A stretch of DNA of 64,000 nucleotides, taken from NCBI GenBank assembly GCA_002307295.1, contig DBTY01000053.1:81084-145083 (forward strand), in the 5' to 3' direction. Below, in pieces: positions 31,467-41,156 of this stretch; positions within the stretch are counted from its first letter, which is position 1; every line of letters begins with the position of its first letter. A program made the translations under genes and the position numbers. This DNA comes from Ignavibacteriales bacterium UBA1304 (GTDB lineage Bacteria > Bacteroidota > Ignavibacteria > Ignavibacteriales > Ignavibacteriaceae). The notes below the pieces were generated by a model. The model saw only the letters and a program-made list of their open reading frames with translations, was not told the origin of the DNA and did no database searches.

Positions 31467-34091
31467 TTAAATTACTTTTACTCTGCCGGAAAAATCCACC
31501 AGCCCAGTTCCTGTAAGATGCCCAATTGGACTCAGATCATATTTCTGTTCTTTTATCTTTAACCAAAAATTTCTCATAGCCGTATTTAAATTAATATCGT
31601 CTAAAAGCAGAATGCCTTTGTAATCATTCTTTACTAAAAAATCATAGACTAAGTTTTCAAAATTTCCGTCGTGCATTGTGTCCAATAGAATCACATCAGC
31701 TTTTAACAGTCTTTCGTCTTCAAGCGCATTGCCAATCCGCAGCTCAATATTTTCTATTGTCCCTTTTATTTTACTCATTGGAATAATATCATACGTAACG
31801 ATCTTATTATTTGTGTTTGCAGCTAAAGCCAAAGCCGAACCGCCATAATTTGTGCCTATATCAAAAAATAATGCGTCCTCGTATTTTTTACTTATGTAGG
31901 ATAAAAATTTATAGTGTTCTCCCGTAGGAAGACTCATATATTTTTTATTATCCGCGCTGTCAGTTTTTTCTAAAAGTTCGTCTATATTTTCGTTAAATAC
32001 TTCTGAGCAGATTATCTCTATTTCGCCTTTGCTTTTTCTTTTTAGGTTTTCCGATTTTTGCATCGGGAAAACATAGTCCGGATCAATTAACGCGACTCTA
32101 TTCAGATACTCTAACGCAATCTCCGGTTCGTCGTTTGAAAAGGCTATTACTCCTAAATTTGCTAAAGCCGATTTGCAATTAGGATACCTGTTTACAATAA
32201 GATTATATATTTCTTCCGCTTTTTCTATTGAGCCCAATTTGATAAATCTTTCCGCTACTTCGTTAGCATGAACAGTCCATAAGCTTTCCAGGATATCTTC
32301 CTTCTGTTCTAACGTGCTGTAAATACACAGCCATTTGTACTGAAACTGTTTTGTGTTTCGTTCAAGAATGCTTTCAAGCGATTCCTCTTTTTTTAAATAT
32401 TTTATTGAAGATAACGCGCGAATTGAACCGCTCCATTCATGCTCATATGACGATGTTGGAACCACATAAGTTTTTAACCCTGCAAGCCTGCATTGCAAAC
32501 CTATGTCCCACTCTTCATAATAACATGGCGTATACTGATTGTCAAACTTCAAAGAACCGGAATTAAAATATTCCGTCTTAACGGCAAACAGAAAGCCAGA
32601 TACACCGTCAACTGCCATAGGCTTATCAAAAGTTCCCTTATCAAAATAAAGAATATCTTTCATCGCATTGAAATCGAAAAACGATCCTTGCGGTCCAACA
32701 ATAGCCGCATCGGGCAATTCAAGTAAATTCTTTTCTAAAACTTCTATAGTTTCTCTTTCGATATGCAAATCGGAATTCAGAATGAACGTTACTTCAGTTT
32801 GCGAAATGTTCAGTCCTATATTCCAGGCGCGCGATACTCCAACGTTATCGCTCATCACTGCATAATAGTCTATACGAGGATGGCTAATTAACTGTTGCGC
32901 CATTTCCAGAGAATTAAATATTACTATTACGTCGCCGGCAACGCCTTCCAGATCGTCAAGCAGTTTTATTATGTTATATGGGCTGGCTGGCGACATATCT
33001 AAAACAGGTATAACAAAACTTCTTGAATGTTTATTCTCATTTTCAGTTTTCATATCGCCCAGCTCCTTGCTTACTTGTATGCGTGTTTTTTCTCCTCCAA
33101 GCGATCGTTCCCGCCATTCTTCTGGCGAAGGAGTTTCTTCTGCATGATTAATGCATATGTTTATTATTTCGTCCATTCTGTGGCCGTAAGTATGCGCTTT
33201 ATGCGCTATGGCCTGACCGCGTTTTGCTATTTTTTCCCGTTTATCGCTATAGTTAAGATAATGTCCTATTCTTTCTAAAATATTTTCGTCAGTGTATATT
33301 CCAAGGTCTTCCCCTTCTTTAAACATTTCCGCTTGTCCGTTATTGTACGTCATATCTGTAAGGAGGAATGAACCCGAGCTCATAACTTCAAACACTCTCA
33401 TGTTCAAATCATTTTTTATTGCGTTATTAAACACAATTTTGGAGTTAGCAAAAAACTCTGACATATCCGTCCAGAAGCATCGTTTATAAGCAAGCTTGTA
33501 TGTAGCGTCAACTTTCTTTAATAGTTCAACCCTGCGCGTCTGTATGCTGTTTAACGAACCTACAAAACCGACTTCGTATAGTTTTTTATTTGTATTCCCT
33601 TTATGTATTTCCGGATCGCAGCCTAACGGAAGCCAGTAAACGTTTTTTATCCCGGCTGATTTGAAATTTGCGATATACTCTTTCTGTGCAATAAATACAT
33701 AATCAAAATTAGCGGCCCACTTAAGATGCCATTCAAGGTTCAAATGCGAATCAATTAAATAACAAGCCGTCGGTATTCCCAAAGCGTTTATATTTTTAGG
33801 AAAGAAGCCGTATACGGATTCGACCCACAAAAACAAATCAGGATAAATATTTTTAGATACGGCGCCTGCAATCTGTTTTAAATCCGGCTCTAAATCTGTA
33901 TCTATATCCTGAATTTTTATTGGGAGTTTCATATTTTCTAACTGCCAGCTTTTTATAAGCCTGTCTGGCAAAGTTGATCCTATCGTAGTAACGTTATGAA
34001 CTTTACGTAAAGCCCGTTCAAAATAGACGGCCGTTGTAACCGGATAAGAGACATACGATAACCAAATATTTATCCTATTATTTTGCAGCAT
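31467..34091 (-). CDS. four-module protein: GT-B, GT2, TPR and methyltransferase
   Basis: The 874-residue cytosolic protein fuses four units. Residues 1-310 are a GT-B transferase of the CgeB/DUF3880 kind ('VGFVGSLNSIQTRRVELL', 'NDLNMRVFEVMSSGSFLLTD'). Residues about 350-570 are a GT-A (GT2) domain with 'NVGVSRAWNIGLNISQTEV', 'ILNSDLHIERE' (the DxD-like site) and 'YYEEWDIGLQCRLAG'. Residues about 620-690 are TPR helices. Residues about 725-874 are an SAM methyltransferase ('LFFDIGTNYGGSALALA', 'VILLDTMHDG', 'ILLLDDINLN'). This reads as a one-protein assembly line that builds and O-methylates a short glycan. It is flanked by other transferases and lies upstream of flagellins. Confidence 0.75.
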   Translation of the reverse strand: MLQNNRINIWLSYVSYPVTTAVYFERALRKVHNVTTIGSTLPDRLIKSWQLENMKLPIKIQDIDTDLEPDLKQIAGAVSKNIYPDLFLWVESVYGFFPKNINALGIPTACYLIDSHLNLEWHLKWAANFDYVFIAQKEYIANFKSAGIKNVYWLPLGCDPEIHKGNTNKKLYEVGFVGSLNSIQTRRVELLKKVDATYKLAYKRCFWTDMSEFFANSKIVFNNAIKNDLNMRVFEVMSSGSFLLTDMTYNNGQAEMFKEGEDLGIYTDENILERIGHYLNYSDKREKIAKRGQAIAHKAHTYGHRMDEIINICINHAEETPSPEEWRERSLGGEKTRIQVSKELGDMKTENENKHSRSFVIPVLDMSPASPYNIIKLLDDLEGVAGDVIVIFNSLEMAQQLISHPRIDYYAVMSDNVGVSRAWNIGLNISQTEVTFILNSDLHIERETIEVLEKNLLELPDAAIVGPQGSFFDFNAMKDILYFDKGTFDKPMAVDGVSGFLFAVKTEYFNSGSLKFDNQYTPCYYEEWDIGLQCRLAGLKTYVVPTSSYEHEWSGSIRALSSIKYLKKEESLESILERNTKQFQYKWLCIYSTLEQKEDILESLWTVHANEVAERFIKLGSIEKAEEIYNLIVNRYPNCKSALANLGVIAFSNDEPEIALEYLNRVALIDPDYVFPMQKSENLKRKSKGEIEIICSEVFNENIDELLEKTDSADNKKYMSLPTGEHYKFLSYISKKYEDALFFDIGTNYGGSALALAANTNNKIVTYDIIPMSKIKGTIENIELRIGNALEDERLLKADVILLDTMHDGNFENLVYDFLVKNDYKGILLLDDINLNTAMRNFWLKIKEQKYDLSPIGHLTGTGLVDFSGRVKVI

Positions 34092-34124
34092 TCTTTTCCT
34101 TTTGTGTAATCGCCTTCAACTTTT

Positions 34125-35642
34125 TTATTCAAAAAGCGGGGCAAGCGTTCCTTTGATAAGATTTATTCTCCCGAATACTTCGGGTATATTCCTAAATTCA
34201 GTTTCAGCCAGCGTAATAATATTTTTTATTAACTCATATTTTTGTCTATCTACATATAGCGAAATCAGATAGAAATATGCCGCTGGATCTTTTTCTTTTG
34301 CGTTTATCCCTTTTGTTAAAGCCTCTTCGGCCAATTCATATTTCCCGTTGTCATAAAGAGCAAGTCCGTATGAGCTTAGGAATTTTGTATCTCCGCCAAA
34401 GTTCTTTTTAATTTTTTCCAGAATTTGCAGCGCTATCGCTTTATTCTTAAAGCTCTTCAAAAGCGTTAAGATGAAAGCGAGGTTATTTGCAGTTACCGAA
34501 TCGGCATACTTGAGAATTTCGTCAGGGTAAGCGTTTTCGTTATTTAGAAGATTGTTAATCAGTCCAAGTTCCTGCGAGTTTTGTTTTTCCGAAACTCCGG
34601 TTCCGTTTTTTTTCAATTCATTATAAAAATAACTAAACCCTTCTTTATTCTGTTTTAAATAAGAAAGATATAATCCATTATATATTATCTTAACAGGATT
34701 AACGCTTACGTTAAAAACATTTGAATATTCTTTTTTGTTCATAAGTTTATAATTCTGTTCATAAGCCTTCTTACAGCTGCGGAGAGCTTCGTTCAACTTA
34801 TTTAGCCGCAAATAATACTGCGACGCTATTAAGTTAAGCATGATATCATTTGCGTCAATTCTAAGTCCTTCCAGTAAACTCTTTTCAGCTTCCTCAAGGT
34901 TTCCTTTGTACAGCTCATAATCGGCTATGTTCATGTAAGAATACGTTCTGTATTCTTTAGCTAAGCTTTTATCTTCAGCCGATAATTTATAATGCCTGCA
35001 TGCATTTTCTTTTTCGTCCAATATCGCGTAAGCGTTAGCTAACTGAAACGCATAATATGAAGAATGTTTTTTGCTATATTCATTAAGCAAAAGATTCAGG
35101 TTTCTCTTTGCTTTCTCTTTTATTTCAGCGTCCGGAATGTTGTACCCAATGTGGATAATTTCAATTTCCGAATTAAATATTTTATAATCGTTTTTTAATA
35201 ACGATTCCTCTATTTGTTCATGCACGCAGCCTGAAAAGCCAATCTCCTGCGACTTTGCAAACAAACGAACGTACCTCATTATTTGCGGCTGTCCTTTCTG
35301 CTCGTCTATACTATTGACTATACAGCGGACGCCTTCTTTCCCTTTGCGAAGTTTTATTTTATTGATTTCTTCTTTAGAACCGGCTGAAAGTCTTTCATCT
35401 GCGTCTAAATACAAAACCCAGTCGCCTGTAGTTTTAGAAAGAGCATAATTCCTAGCGGCAGAAAAATCGTCAATCCAGTCAAACTGAAATATTTTAGCGT
35501 TATATTCGCGCGCAATATCAAGAGTATCATCTGTCGAGCCGGTATCAATTACAACAATTTCATCCGCTGTTCCTTCGACTGAAGCAAGGCAATCTCTAAG
35601 ATATTTCCCTTCGTTTTTTACAATCATGCTTAAGCTAAGCAT
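34125..35642 (-). CDS. GT2 glycosyltransferase with TPR tail
   Basis: Residues 1 to about 210 form a GT2 domain typical of TPR-linked transferases: 'LSLSMIVKNEGKYLRDCL', 'ADEIVVIDTGSTDDT', 'DFSAARNYALSKTTGDWVLY' and 'YLDADERLS' (DxD). Residues about 210-500 are TPR-like helical hairpins ('YELYKGNLEEAEKSLLEGL', 'YDNGKYELAEEALTKGI'), probably for holding a protein acceptor. This domain order is common in flagellin and S-layer glycosylation loci. It starts about 10 bases after the stop of the 903-residue gene and shares its direction. Confidence 0.82.
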   Translation of the reverse strand: MLSLSMIVKNEGKYLRDCLASVEGTADEIVVIDTGSTDDTLDIAREYNAKIFQFDWIDDFSAARNYALSKTTGDWVLYLDADERLSAGSKEEINKIKLRKGKEGVRCIVNSIDEQKGQPQIMRYVRLFAKSQEIGFSGCVHEQIEESLLKNDYKIFNSEIEIIHIGYNIPDAEIKEKAKRNLNLLLNEYSKKHSSYYAFQLANAYAILDEKENACRHYKLSAEDKSLAKEYRTYSYMNIADYELYKGNLEEAEKSLLEGLRIDANDIMLNLIASQYYLRLNKLNEALRSCKKAYEQNYKLMNKKEYSNVFNVSVNPVKIIYNGLYLSYLKQNKEGFSYFYNELKKNGTGVSEKQNSQELGLINNLLNNENAYPDEILKYADSVTANNLAFILTLLKSFKNKAIALQILEKIKKNFGGDTKFLSSYGLALYDNGKYELAEEALTKGINAKEKDPAAYFYLISLYVDRQKYELIKNIITLAETEFRNIPEVFGRINLIKGTLAPLFE

Positions 35643-35652
35643 ATTACCGCCG

Positions 35653-38364
35653 TCATAGTTTTACCTGCTGCAATAACGATTCTGCGCTTTTGTCCCACGT
35701 AAACTGTTTCATTTCTTCGCCTGCAATTTTCCCTTTTGCTTTAATAGCGTCCCGGTTATTGTAAGCAAATTCAAGCTGTGCTACTACTTCGTCAAGGTCT
35801 GGTTCTTTCCAATCGTACATCAGAACATCTTCGTTATCATAAACCTGAAAATCCTTCATAGTAGTAAGCGGATAAGAATTATCCTCGGTCAAAACGTCTT
35901 CGTGCCCTGTATTGTACGAAGCTATAACTGGTTTTCCGCTGGCCATATATTCCATCAGCACAAGGTTTGTTCCTCCTTCGCATCTGTTAGGAAACAATCC
36001 AATATCTGTTTTTTTATACAGTTCTCTCATTTTGTTATTAGGACTAAGCGGCAGAGTAAATATTCTTTCGCCTGCAATATCATTAATTGCGCAAATATGC
36101 CTCATCTGATTAATCCAGTTATTTCCTTTCAATTCAAATTTTATAAATGGAGATATCGTCATTGGCTGCATTGTAGCAGGCCATATGTTGTACCATGTAT
36201 TAATTAAAATTACGTCGTCATGTTTTTTTTGAAGAATATCAAAAGCCCGTAAAACTATATCCTGTCCTTTTCTCAGTTCAAATTTCCCGCCCGAGTAAAT
36301 TGTGAATAAGTTTTCCGTTTTCTCTTCTTCAATTGGATAAAATAATTCGGGATCGATGCCCTGTATTAAAATACCGGAATTATAAATCCCTTTGTCTATC
36401 ATTTTATCTCTGCACCATGAAGAGCCTGCAAATACCAGATCATACTTCTTAGCGTTCTCTATCGAATTATCATTTAATTCATTCTCAAAAAAAGTATAAC
36501 TATAATTCCGCTTGCCTCTTACATTTACCATAGCCGTAAAATTAATATCGGAAAGCGCCTGGAAAAGACTTCCGTCCGCCTTGCCGCTTTTTAATATTTC
36601 GCTATTCTCGTCTACGTTTATTATATCGACTTTCTTCGAAAGCTCTTTTCGCAAATAAGCTCCGCAAACGCCCCAGCCAAAATTTTCGCCGGTTGGCAGA
36701 CCAAGATAAAACGTATCTCTTATGCGTTGCTGTTCGTCAGTAACGGCAGCTCCATCATTTTTAGTATTACTACTAACAGCCGCTTTTGAGCCGTTGATTT
36801 TTTTTATAATTTCTTCGCGTACAAATTGAAATACCTGTTTCCAGTCTCCGTTCTTTGTTTGGCGTATCAGCCGCATTGACGGATACCAGGGAGTATCTTC
36901 TCTACCTAACATCCAGCGCCAATCAGGTATATACGAAAGCAAAGCCCATACAGGTTTATTCATTGCTCCGGCTAAGTGTGTAATTGAAGTATCGACAGTA
37001 ACCACAAGATCAAGATTTTCAATTATCGCCGCAGAATCGGAAAAGGGGAGTTTCTCGTCAAACCCAAACTGATTAAGATCTACATAAGGATTAACAATAT
37101 CATTAGTCTGCTCAGTAGCCGCTCCTTTTTGCAATATGTATATTTTCGCTCCCTCAATCGAAAACAATGGAAGAAAATCGGATATCCTGCATGAACGATC
37201 GTCGTCCCTTATGTGACTTGGATTGCCGGCCCAGACTATGCCAACTTTGAAGCTATCGTCCTTTTGTATTATATTTTTCCAGTACTCTACCAATTCTTCA
37301 TCGGCAAAGATATAGGGCGTTCCGCCGGGTATATGGTTTATATCAGTCTTAAAATAATTTGGAAGACTCATTAGCGGGATGTGATAATCATAATCAACCG
37401 CTGGTTCTTCGCTTAATTTCTGTTCTATAATTTCATCAAAACCGTAATAATCTTTTACCAAATGCATCACTTTTTTATGGCACTCAAAAATTACCCGGCA
37501 TCCTGCATCTTTTAACATAGGCAGATACCGCATAAAATTTATTGTATCGCCAAGCCCCTGTTCGGAGCAGGCTAAAATTGTTTTGCCTTTTATATTTTGA
37601 TTCGTAAGCATTGGTTTTGAGAAGGTTCTTTTCTCATATTCTTCTCTTTTTAGTCGCCATTCATACTCGCGCCATCCGTCTACAAGCCTGCCCGAAAGCA
37701 GATAAGCTCTTGCCTTATTAAAATGAGGCTCCGCATACTCGGGATCAATTTCTGACGCTCTGTCGAAATATTCGTAACATTCCTCCAAAACCCCATATTC
37801 CATTTTTACAAAACCGATATTATTATATGCGTTAGCATAATTAAAATCTACGCCTGCCGCTGATTTTGTATTTATCGCTTTTTTATAATACTCTATCGCT
37901 TCTTCTGGTTTATTCTTAGAAAGTTTTACATTCCCAAGGTTTGATATCGCATTTGTATTATTCGGCTCAAAAGAGAGCGCCTGCAAATAAAGCTTTTCAG
38001 CTTCGTCATAATTTTTTTTATCATAATATAAAGCCCCAAGATTATTTAACGAATTTGAATGTTTTGGATTGCGTTCTAACGCTTTTATGTAACACTCAAT
38101 TGCCTTATCGTCGTCGCCTGAATTAGCATAACACAAAGCTAAATTATACAGCGACTCGGCATGTCCGGGGTTTAATTCCGCGCTTTTAGAAAAATATTCT
38201 TTTGCCGACTCGAAATTCTCTAACCGAAAATCTATAATTCCATGAAGGTATATAGCAATAATATTTTTCTCTTCTTCTTTTAAGAGAATTTCTAATTGTT
38301 CCTTTGCTTCAGACAGATTCCCGTTTGAATATAAGTCATACGCCTGCTGGAATAAATTTTTCAT
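35653..38364 (-). CDS. TPR / GT9-like / GT4 fusion glycosyltransferase
   Basis: The 903-residue protein has about six TPR units at its N-terminus (1-225, for example 'AESLYNLALCYANSGDDDKA', 'SLNNLGALYYDKKNYDEAEK'). A heptosyltransferase-like domain follows (about 245-545; 'TILACSEQGLGDTINFMRYL', 'VGIVWAGNPSHIRDDDRS', 'LDLVVTVDTSITHLAGAM'). A GT4-type domain ends it (about 560-903; 'TIYSGGKFELRKGQDIVLRA', 'LFPNRCEGGTNLVLMEYMAS', 'GKPVIASYNTGHEDVL'). The TPR plus GT9-like part resembles proteins around the OGT fold. It is the first gene of the transferase group, with 570 bases of non-coding DNA before it. Confidence 0.8.
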   Translation of the reverse strand: MKNLFQQAYDLYSNGNLSEAKEQLEILLKEEEKNIIAIYLHGIIDFRLENFESAKEYFSKSAELNPGHAESLYNLALCYANSGDDDKAIECYIKALERNPKHSNSLNNLGALYYDKKNYDEAEKLYLQALSFEPNNTNAISNLGNVKLSKNKPEEAIEYYKKAINTKSAAGVDFNYANAYNNIGFVKMEYGVLEECYEYFDRASEIDPEYAEPHFNKARAYLLSGRLVDGWREYEWRLKREEYEKRTFSKPMLTNQNIKGKTILACSEQGLGDTINFMRYLPMLKDAGCRVIFECHKKVMHLVKDYYGFDEIIEQKLSEEPAVDYDYHIPLMSLPNYFKTDINHIPGGTPYIFADEELVEYWKNIIQKDDSFKVGIVWAGNPSHIRDDDRSCRISDFLPLFSIEGAKIYILQKGAATEQTNDIVNPYVDLNQFGFDEKLPFSDSAAIIENLDLVVTVDTSITHLAGAMNKPVWALLSYIPDWRWMLGREDTPWYPSMRLIRQTKNGDWKQVFQFVREEIIKKINGSKAAVSSNTKNDGAAVTDEQQRIRDTFYLGLPTGENFGWGVCGAYLRKELSKKVDIINVDENSEILKSGKADGSLFQALSDINFTAMVNVRGKRNYSYTFFENELNDNSIENAKKYDLVFAGSSWCRDKMIDKGIYNSGILIQGIDPELFYPIEEEKTENLFTIYSGGKFELRKGQDIVLRAFDILQKKHDDVILINTWYNIWPATMQPMTISPFIKFELKGNNWINQMRHICAINDIAGERIFTLPLSPNNKMRELYKKTDIGLFPNRCEGGTNLVLMEYMASGKPVIASYNTGHEDVLTEDNSYPLTTMKDFQVYDNEDVLMYDWKEPDLDEVVAQLEFAYNNRDAIKAKGKIAGEEMKQFTWDKSAESLLQQVKL

Positions 38365-38935
38365 CTGTAATTATTCTTCATTTAGTGTATTATGAATAGA
38401 ACGATAGTCTATTTCGCAGTTCAGAGCTAACATTAGCGAACCTCTATGCTTTCTGGTTTTATATTTTCCATCTTTGCGCTTCTTTAAAATTCATTTAAAA
38501 CTTTAATATGTTATATTAGCTAAATCCATACCAAACCCTTGCATGCCCAAATAGCCGCAAATACAGCATTTTTCCTGTTCCATATTAGATTTGTGGCCAT
38601 ATATAGCCACTAAACCCCTGTAAAAAATTTTTATTTCGGGATATTTGCATAGAGCCTATATGGTAATATTCTGATAAATTGGGATTGAATTGAATATGTT
38701 AATCGGGATAAGTACGATAAAACGAAAGTTGGATTTAGGGAATAGCGAAAGCGGAGACTAATTTGGGCAGGATAAAGCGGCGTTTATGACTAATTGAATT
38801 GTTATGAGAGGATATTCACATTTCCGCTGAATTCAGCGTAATTAGCAACTGGTAATAACAAGAAAAGTCAGCCTAAGCAGAATCGAAAGGAGATGACGCA
38901 TTTTCGACATTTTTTTGCATTTGGGGGTTAAATAT
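38365..38935. other. 570-base non-coding stretch upstream of the glycosyltransferases
   Basis: No coding frame of convincing size is seen. It must hold the promoter of the leftward transferase operon. It contains a short palindrome, GTGGC-N8-GCCAC (38593-38610). The composition is less AT-rich than neighbouring spacers, and a small RNA cannot be excluded. No known RNA family was recognised. Confidence 0.5.
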
Positions 38936-38973
38936 AAGAAACCCCGGAGGGGAGAGAATGTCCGGGGTTTCTT
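38936..38973 (-). terminator. strong terminator after tRNA-Arg
   Basis: AAGAAACCCCGGA and TCCGGGGTTTCTT form a perfect 13-base stem with a 12-base loop. On the minus strand it lies about 40 bases past the tRNA 3' end and runs into TATATTT. The symmetry means it may work in both directions. Confidence 0.8.
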
Positions 38974-39010
38974 AATAACGAGAACAAAATAATTAAACTT
39001 AATCTTTCCG

Positions 39011-39085
39011 TACCCCCGAGAGGATTCGAACCTCCGACAAATAGTTTAGGAAACTACTGCTCTATCCATACTGAGCTACGGGGGC
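39011..39085 (-). tRNA. tRNA-Arg (anticodon CCT)
   Basis: The minus strand folds as a full cloverleaf of 75 bases. The acceptor stem is GCCCCCG with CGGGGGT, the D arm contains TAGCTCAGTATGGATAGAGC, the anticodon stem GTAGT/ACTAT carries loop TTCCTAA with anticodon CCT, and the T arm is CGGAGGTTCGAATCCTC. The CCA end is not encoded. It reads AGG codons. It is a single tRNA gene with its own terminator. Confidence 0.95.
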
Positions 39086-39395
39086 ATAGACTGGCGCCGA
39101 CATCGAAGCCGTATTTTCTTGACTTTAAATTTACCCTTTTATATGCTCAAATTCAATCTGTTTTTTGCCGCTGGCTTTATTTATAAGGCGTTTAACTTAG
39201 GGCGCTAACATCTGGACGATTTTGCGTATACACCGCTGAATAGAGCTGAAAAGCCTAACACATGAGGGAGTATGATAATGATTCAGAAAGAAAAGCAGTA
39301 AATAGAAAGGAATAATTTTGGAAATTTAATCAAGTGAAGTAATCTTTATGTCAAAACTGTTTAGTTTTTCTTTATTGATAATTTGTTTTTACATA
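39086..39395. other. intergenic stretch upstream of tRNA-Arg, no gene seen
   Basis: About 310 bases separating the exported-protein gene from the tRNA gene. It should contain the tRNA promoter. No open frame or hairpin was recognised. Confidence 0.5.
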
Positions 39396-40292
39396 CTAAT
39401 TATCATCGCTATTTTTTTCTATTTGAACTCCAGTATCGCCAGGAGCCGTTTTAGACTTAATGCCGCCTTTTTCCAGATTTTGTTTCTTTGGCTCTTGCTT
39501 CTTTAGCACCTGGCGTTTTTCATATACTGATTTTGCAATCTCCCGAGACTCCTTCTGAATATCATGGAATTCCTTATTAAGATCATTATAAAGGACTTCC
39601 TTATTATACTTTTTTGCAGCTTCAATATTTAGCGAGTCATATTTGGTAACGAATCTTAAACTTGAAGGTCTATTAAACTCGAGTCTGCCTTTTTTTTGCC
39701 GACCTGAAGACATAGGGTCCCAATTTTTTAATTCGTCAAATGGTTTATTATATCCAATTGATACAAAGTCTAATTTTTCATTTTTTAGAGAATCTTTTCT
39801 CATGGATGCTAATTTAATTTTACGATCATTTATAAAATATCTGTAGTGATCCATATCATAATTCTCTCTAAAGGCTCCATCGACATATATTGAAAAAGAT
39901 TTATTAATAGATTTATGAATATTTACATTTATGTTAAATACTTTTCTTTCAGTAAATTTTATAACTGCCTGGAAAGATATCTTTTCTCCCTTCTTTAATT
40001 TAGCTGTATATACATTTGTGCCGCTTATTAATTCCATTCCCGGCTGAATGCCCAATACTATGGGTTCCACTGGCGCAAAATCCTTCGAAGCTTCGAACTC
40101 AACAGTAAATGTTACAGGTTCGTTTAGTTTTGGAGTATAGTTTGACGCCCAAGCATTTATCATGGGACTGGACCAAGAAACAGTAAAGTCTTCGTTTTGC
40201 GCAAAAAGTTTTTGACCGCTCAAAAACAGAAAGATTATTAGAGCCATCAAAGTAAATTTGCAATATTGATTAATAAAAAAGAGCTTTTTCAT
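39396..40292 (-). CDS. exported protein of unknown function
   Basis: The 298-residue product has a clear signal peptide (hydrophobic core near residues 14-25, cleavage after 'QKLFAQ'). A beta-rich region follows ('NEPVTFTVEFEASKDFAP', 'GEKISFQAVIKFTERKVFNI') that looks like an Ig-like fold. The last third is very charged, helical, Lys/Glu-rich and probably extended ('EFHDIQKESREIAKSVYEKR', 'QVLKKQEPKKQNLEKGG'). It is not a recognised family. An upstream TTG (40316) is in frame, but the ATG at 40292 has AAGG before it and gives a normal signal peptide. No neighbour suggests a role. Confidence 0.65.
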   Translation of the reverse strand: MKKLFFINQYCKFTLMALIIFLFLSGQKLFAQNEDFTVSWSSPMINAWASNYTPKLNEPVTFTVEFEASKDFAPVEPIVLGIQPGMELISGTNVYTAKLKKGEKISFQAVIKFTERKVFNINVNIHKSINKSFSIYVDGAFRENYDMDHYRYFINDRKIKLASMRKDSLKNEKLDFVSIGYNKPFDELKNWDPMSSGRQKKGRLEFNRPSSLRFVTKYDSLNIEAAKKYNKEVLYNDLNKEFHDIQKESREIAKSVYEKRQVLKKQEPKKQNLEKGGIKSKTAPGDTGVQIEKNSDDN

Positions 40293-40691
40293 TTTGGCCT
40301 TATTAATATTACTCAACTGAAAAGCTTTCCCTCACTTTTTCCCACAACCAATCTCCCACTTAAAATAGAATCCTTAAATAAATCCTAAGAGAATAATTAA
40401 TTTATCATGCTGTTGTCAAACTATTTATTTGTCCTATTTTTTATGAACATGATTTTTAATTACAGATAAAATGTAAAGCGTTTTTTGCATAATGTCAATT
40501 GTTGCAATATTAATGATCTGTTAAAACGTAAGAGCTAAATCTAATTACATATAAGCCGCCTAATAGCACGACCGCATAACACGCCTTTGCGCCGCTGTTC
40601 ATTTTTCAGTTTTAGCTTTGCAGATTAATTATTTAATTGAAATAAATACTCTTTGTAGTTATATTTTTTTTGTAAAAATTAATTGGGCGCT
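40293..40691. other. divergent intergenic region, no gene seen
   Basis: About 400 AT-rich bases between two divergent exported-protein genes, so both promoters should lie here. No repeat, hairpin or small gene was recognised. Confidence 0.5.
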
Positions 40692-41090
40692 ATGAAAACA
40701 ATATTACCATTATTCGCACTTATTCTTTTTCCTTTGGTTTTGTTTGGTCAGCAGGAAAAAAGTTTTAAAAACGACTCGCTAAAAATTCCACCGATGATAA
40801 GCGACTCTAATCAAAACCTTAACCGTTCAATCAGGCGCGATTTTTCCCTCTACAATCCGATTAACAGCTTACGGTATACTGCCGATTTCAGCTCCTCTGC
40901 CGATATTATTTCCTTTATGGGAAAAAACTCAGCTATGCCTTCGGATTTTCTAACGCCTCTTCATCTTCAATATCTTGAACAGCAAAAAGCGGCGCCTTAT
41001 ATGTATATTTTAGGTATAGCTCAGGGAGCGGCCGTTGGTTATGCGGCTTATGAACATATAAAAAAATATGGTTTTTGGGATAAGAAATAA
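40692..41090 (+). CDS. small exported protein of unknown function
   Basis: The 132-residue product has a signal peptide (about 1-19, ending 'LVLFGQ'). The rest has no recognised domain: a Ser/Asn-rich middle ('FSLYNPINSLRYTADFSSS') and a C-terminal glycine/alanine-rich hydrophobic helix ('YILGIAQGAAVGYAAYEHI') that could be a membrane or outer-membrane anchor. A TTG start nine bases earlier is possible; the ATG is preferred. It converges on the chemoreceptor gene and shares a hairpin with it. Confidence 0.6.
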   Translation: MKTILPLFALILFPLVLFGQQEKSFKNDSLKIPPMISDSNQNLNRSIRRDFSLYNPINSLRYTADFSSSADIISFMGKNSAMPSDFLTPLHLQYLEQQKAAPYMYILGIAQGAAVGYAAYEHIKKYGFWDKK

Positions 41091-41091
41091 A

Positions 41092-41118
41092 AAAGGGCGG
41101 ATTAAAAATCCGCCCTTT
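41092..41118 (-). terminator. terminator of the chemoreceptor gene
   Basis: AAAGGGCGGATT and AATCCGCCCTTT form a perfect 12-base stem with a 3-base loop. On the minus strand it is followed by TTTTATTTCTTA. It sits immediately after the stop codon of the small exported-protein gene, so it may act for both convergent genes. Confidence 0.8.
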
Positions 41119-41156
41119 ACAAGGGAACATATTTTAGAGAGCTCTCGGTCCAAGAA

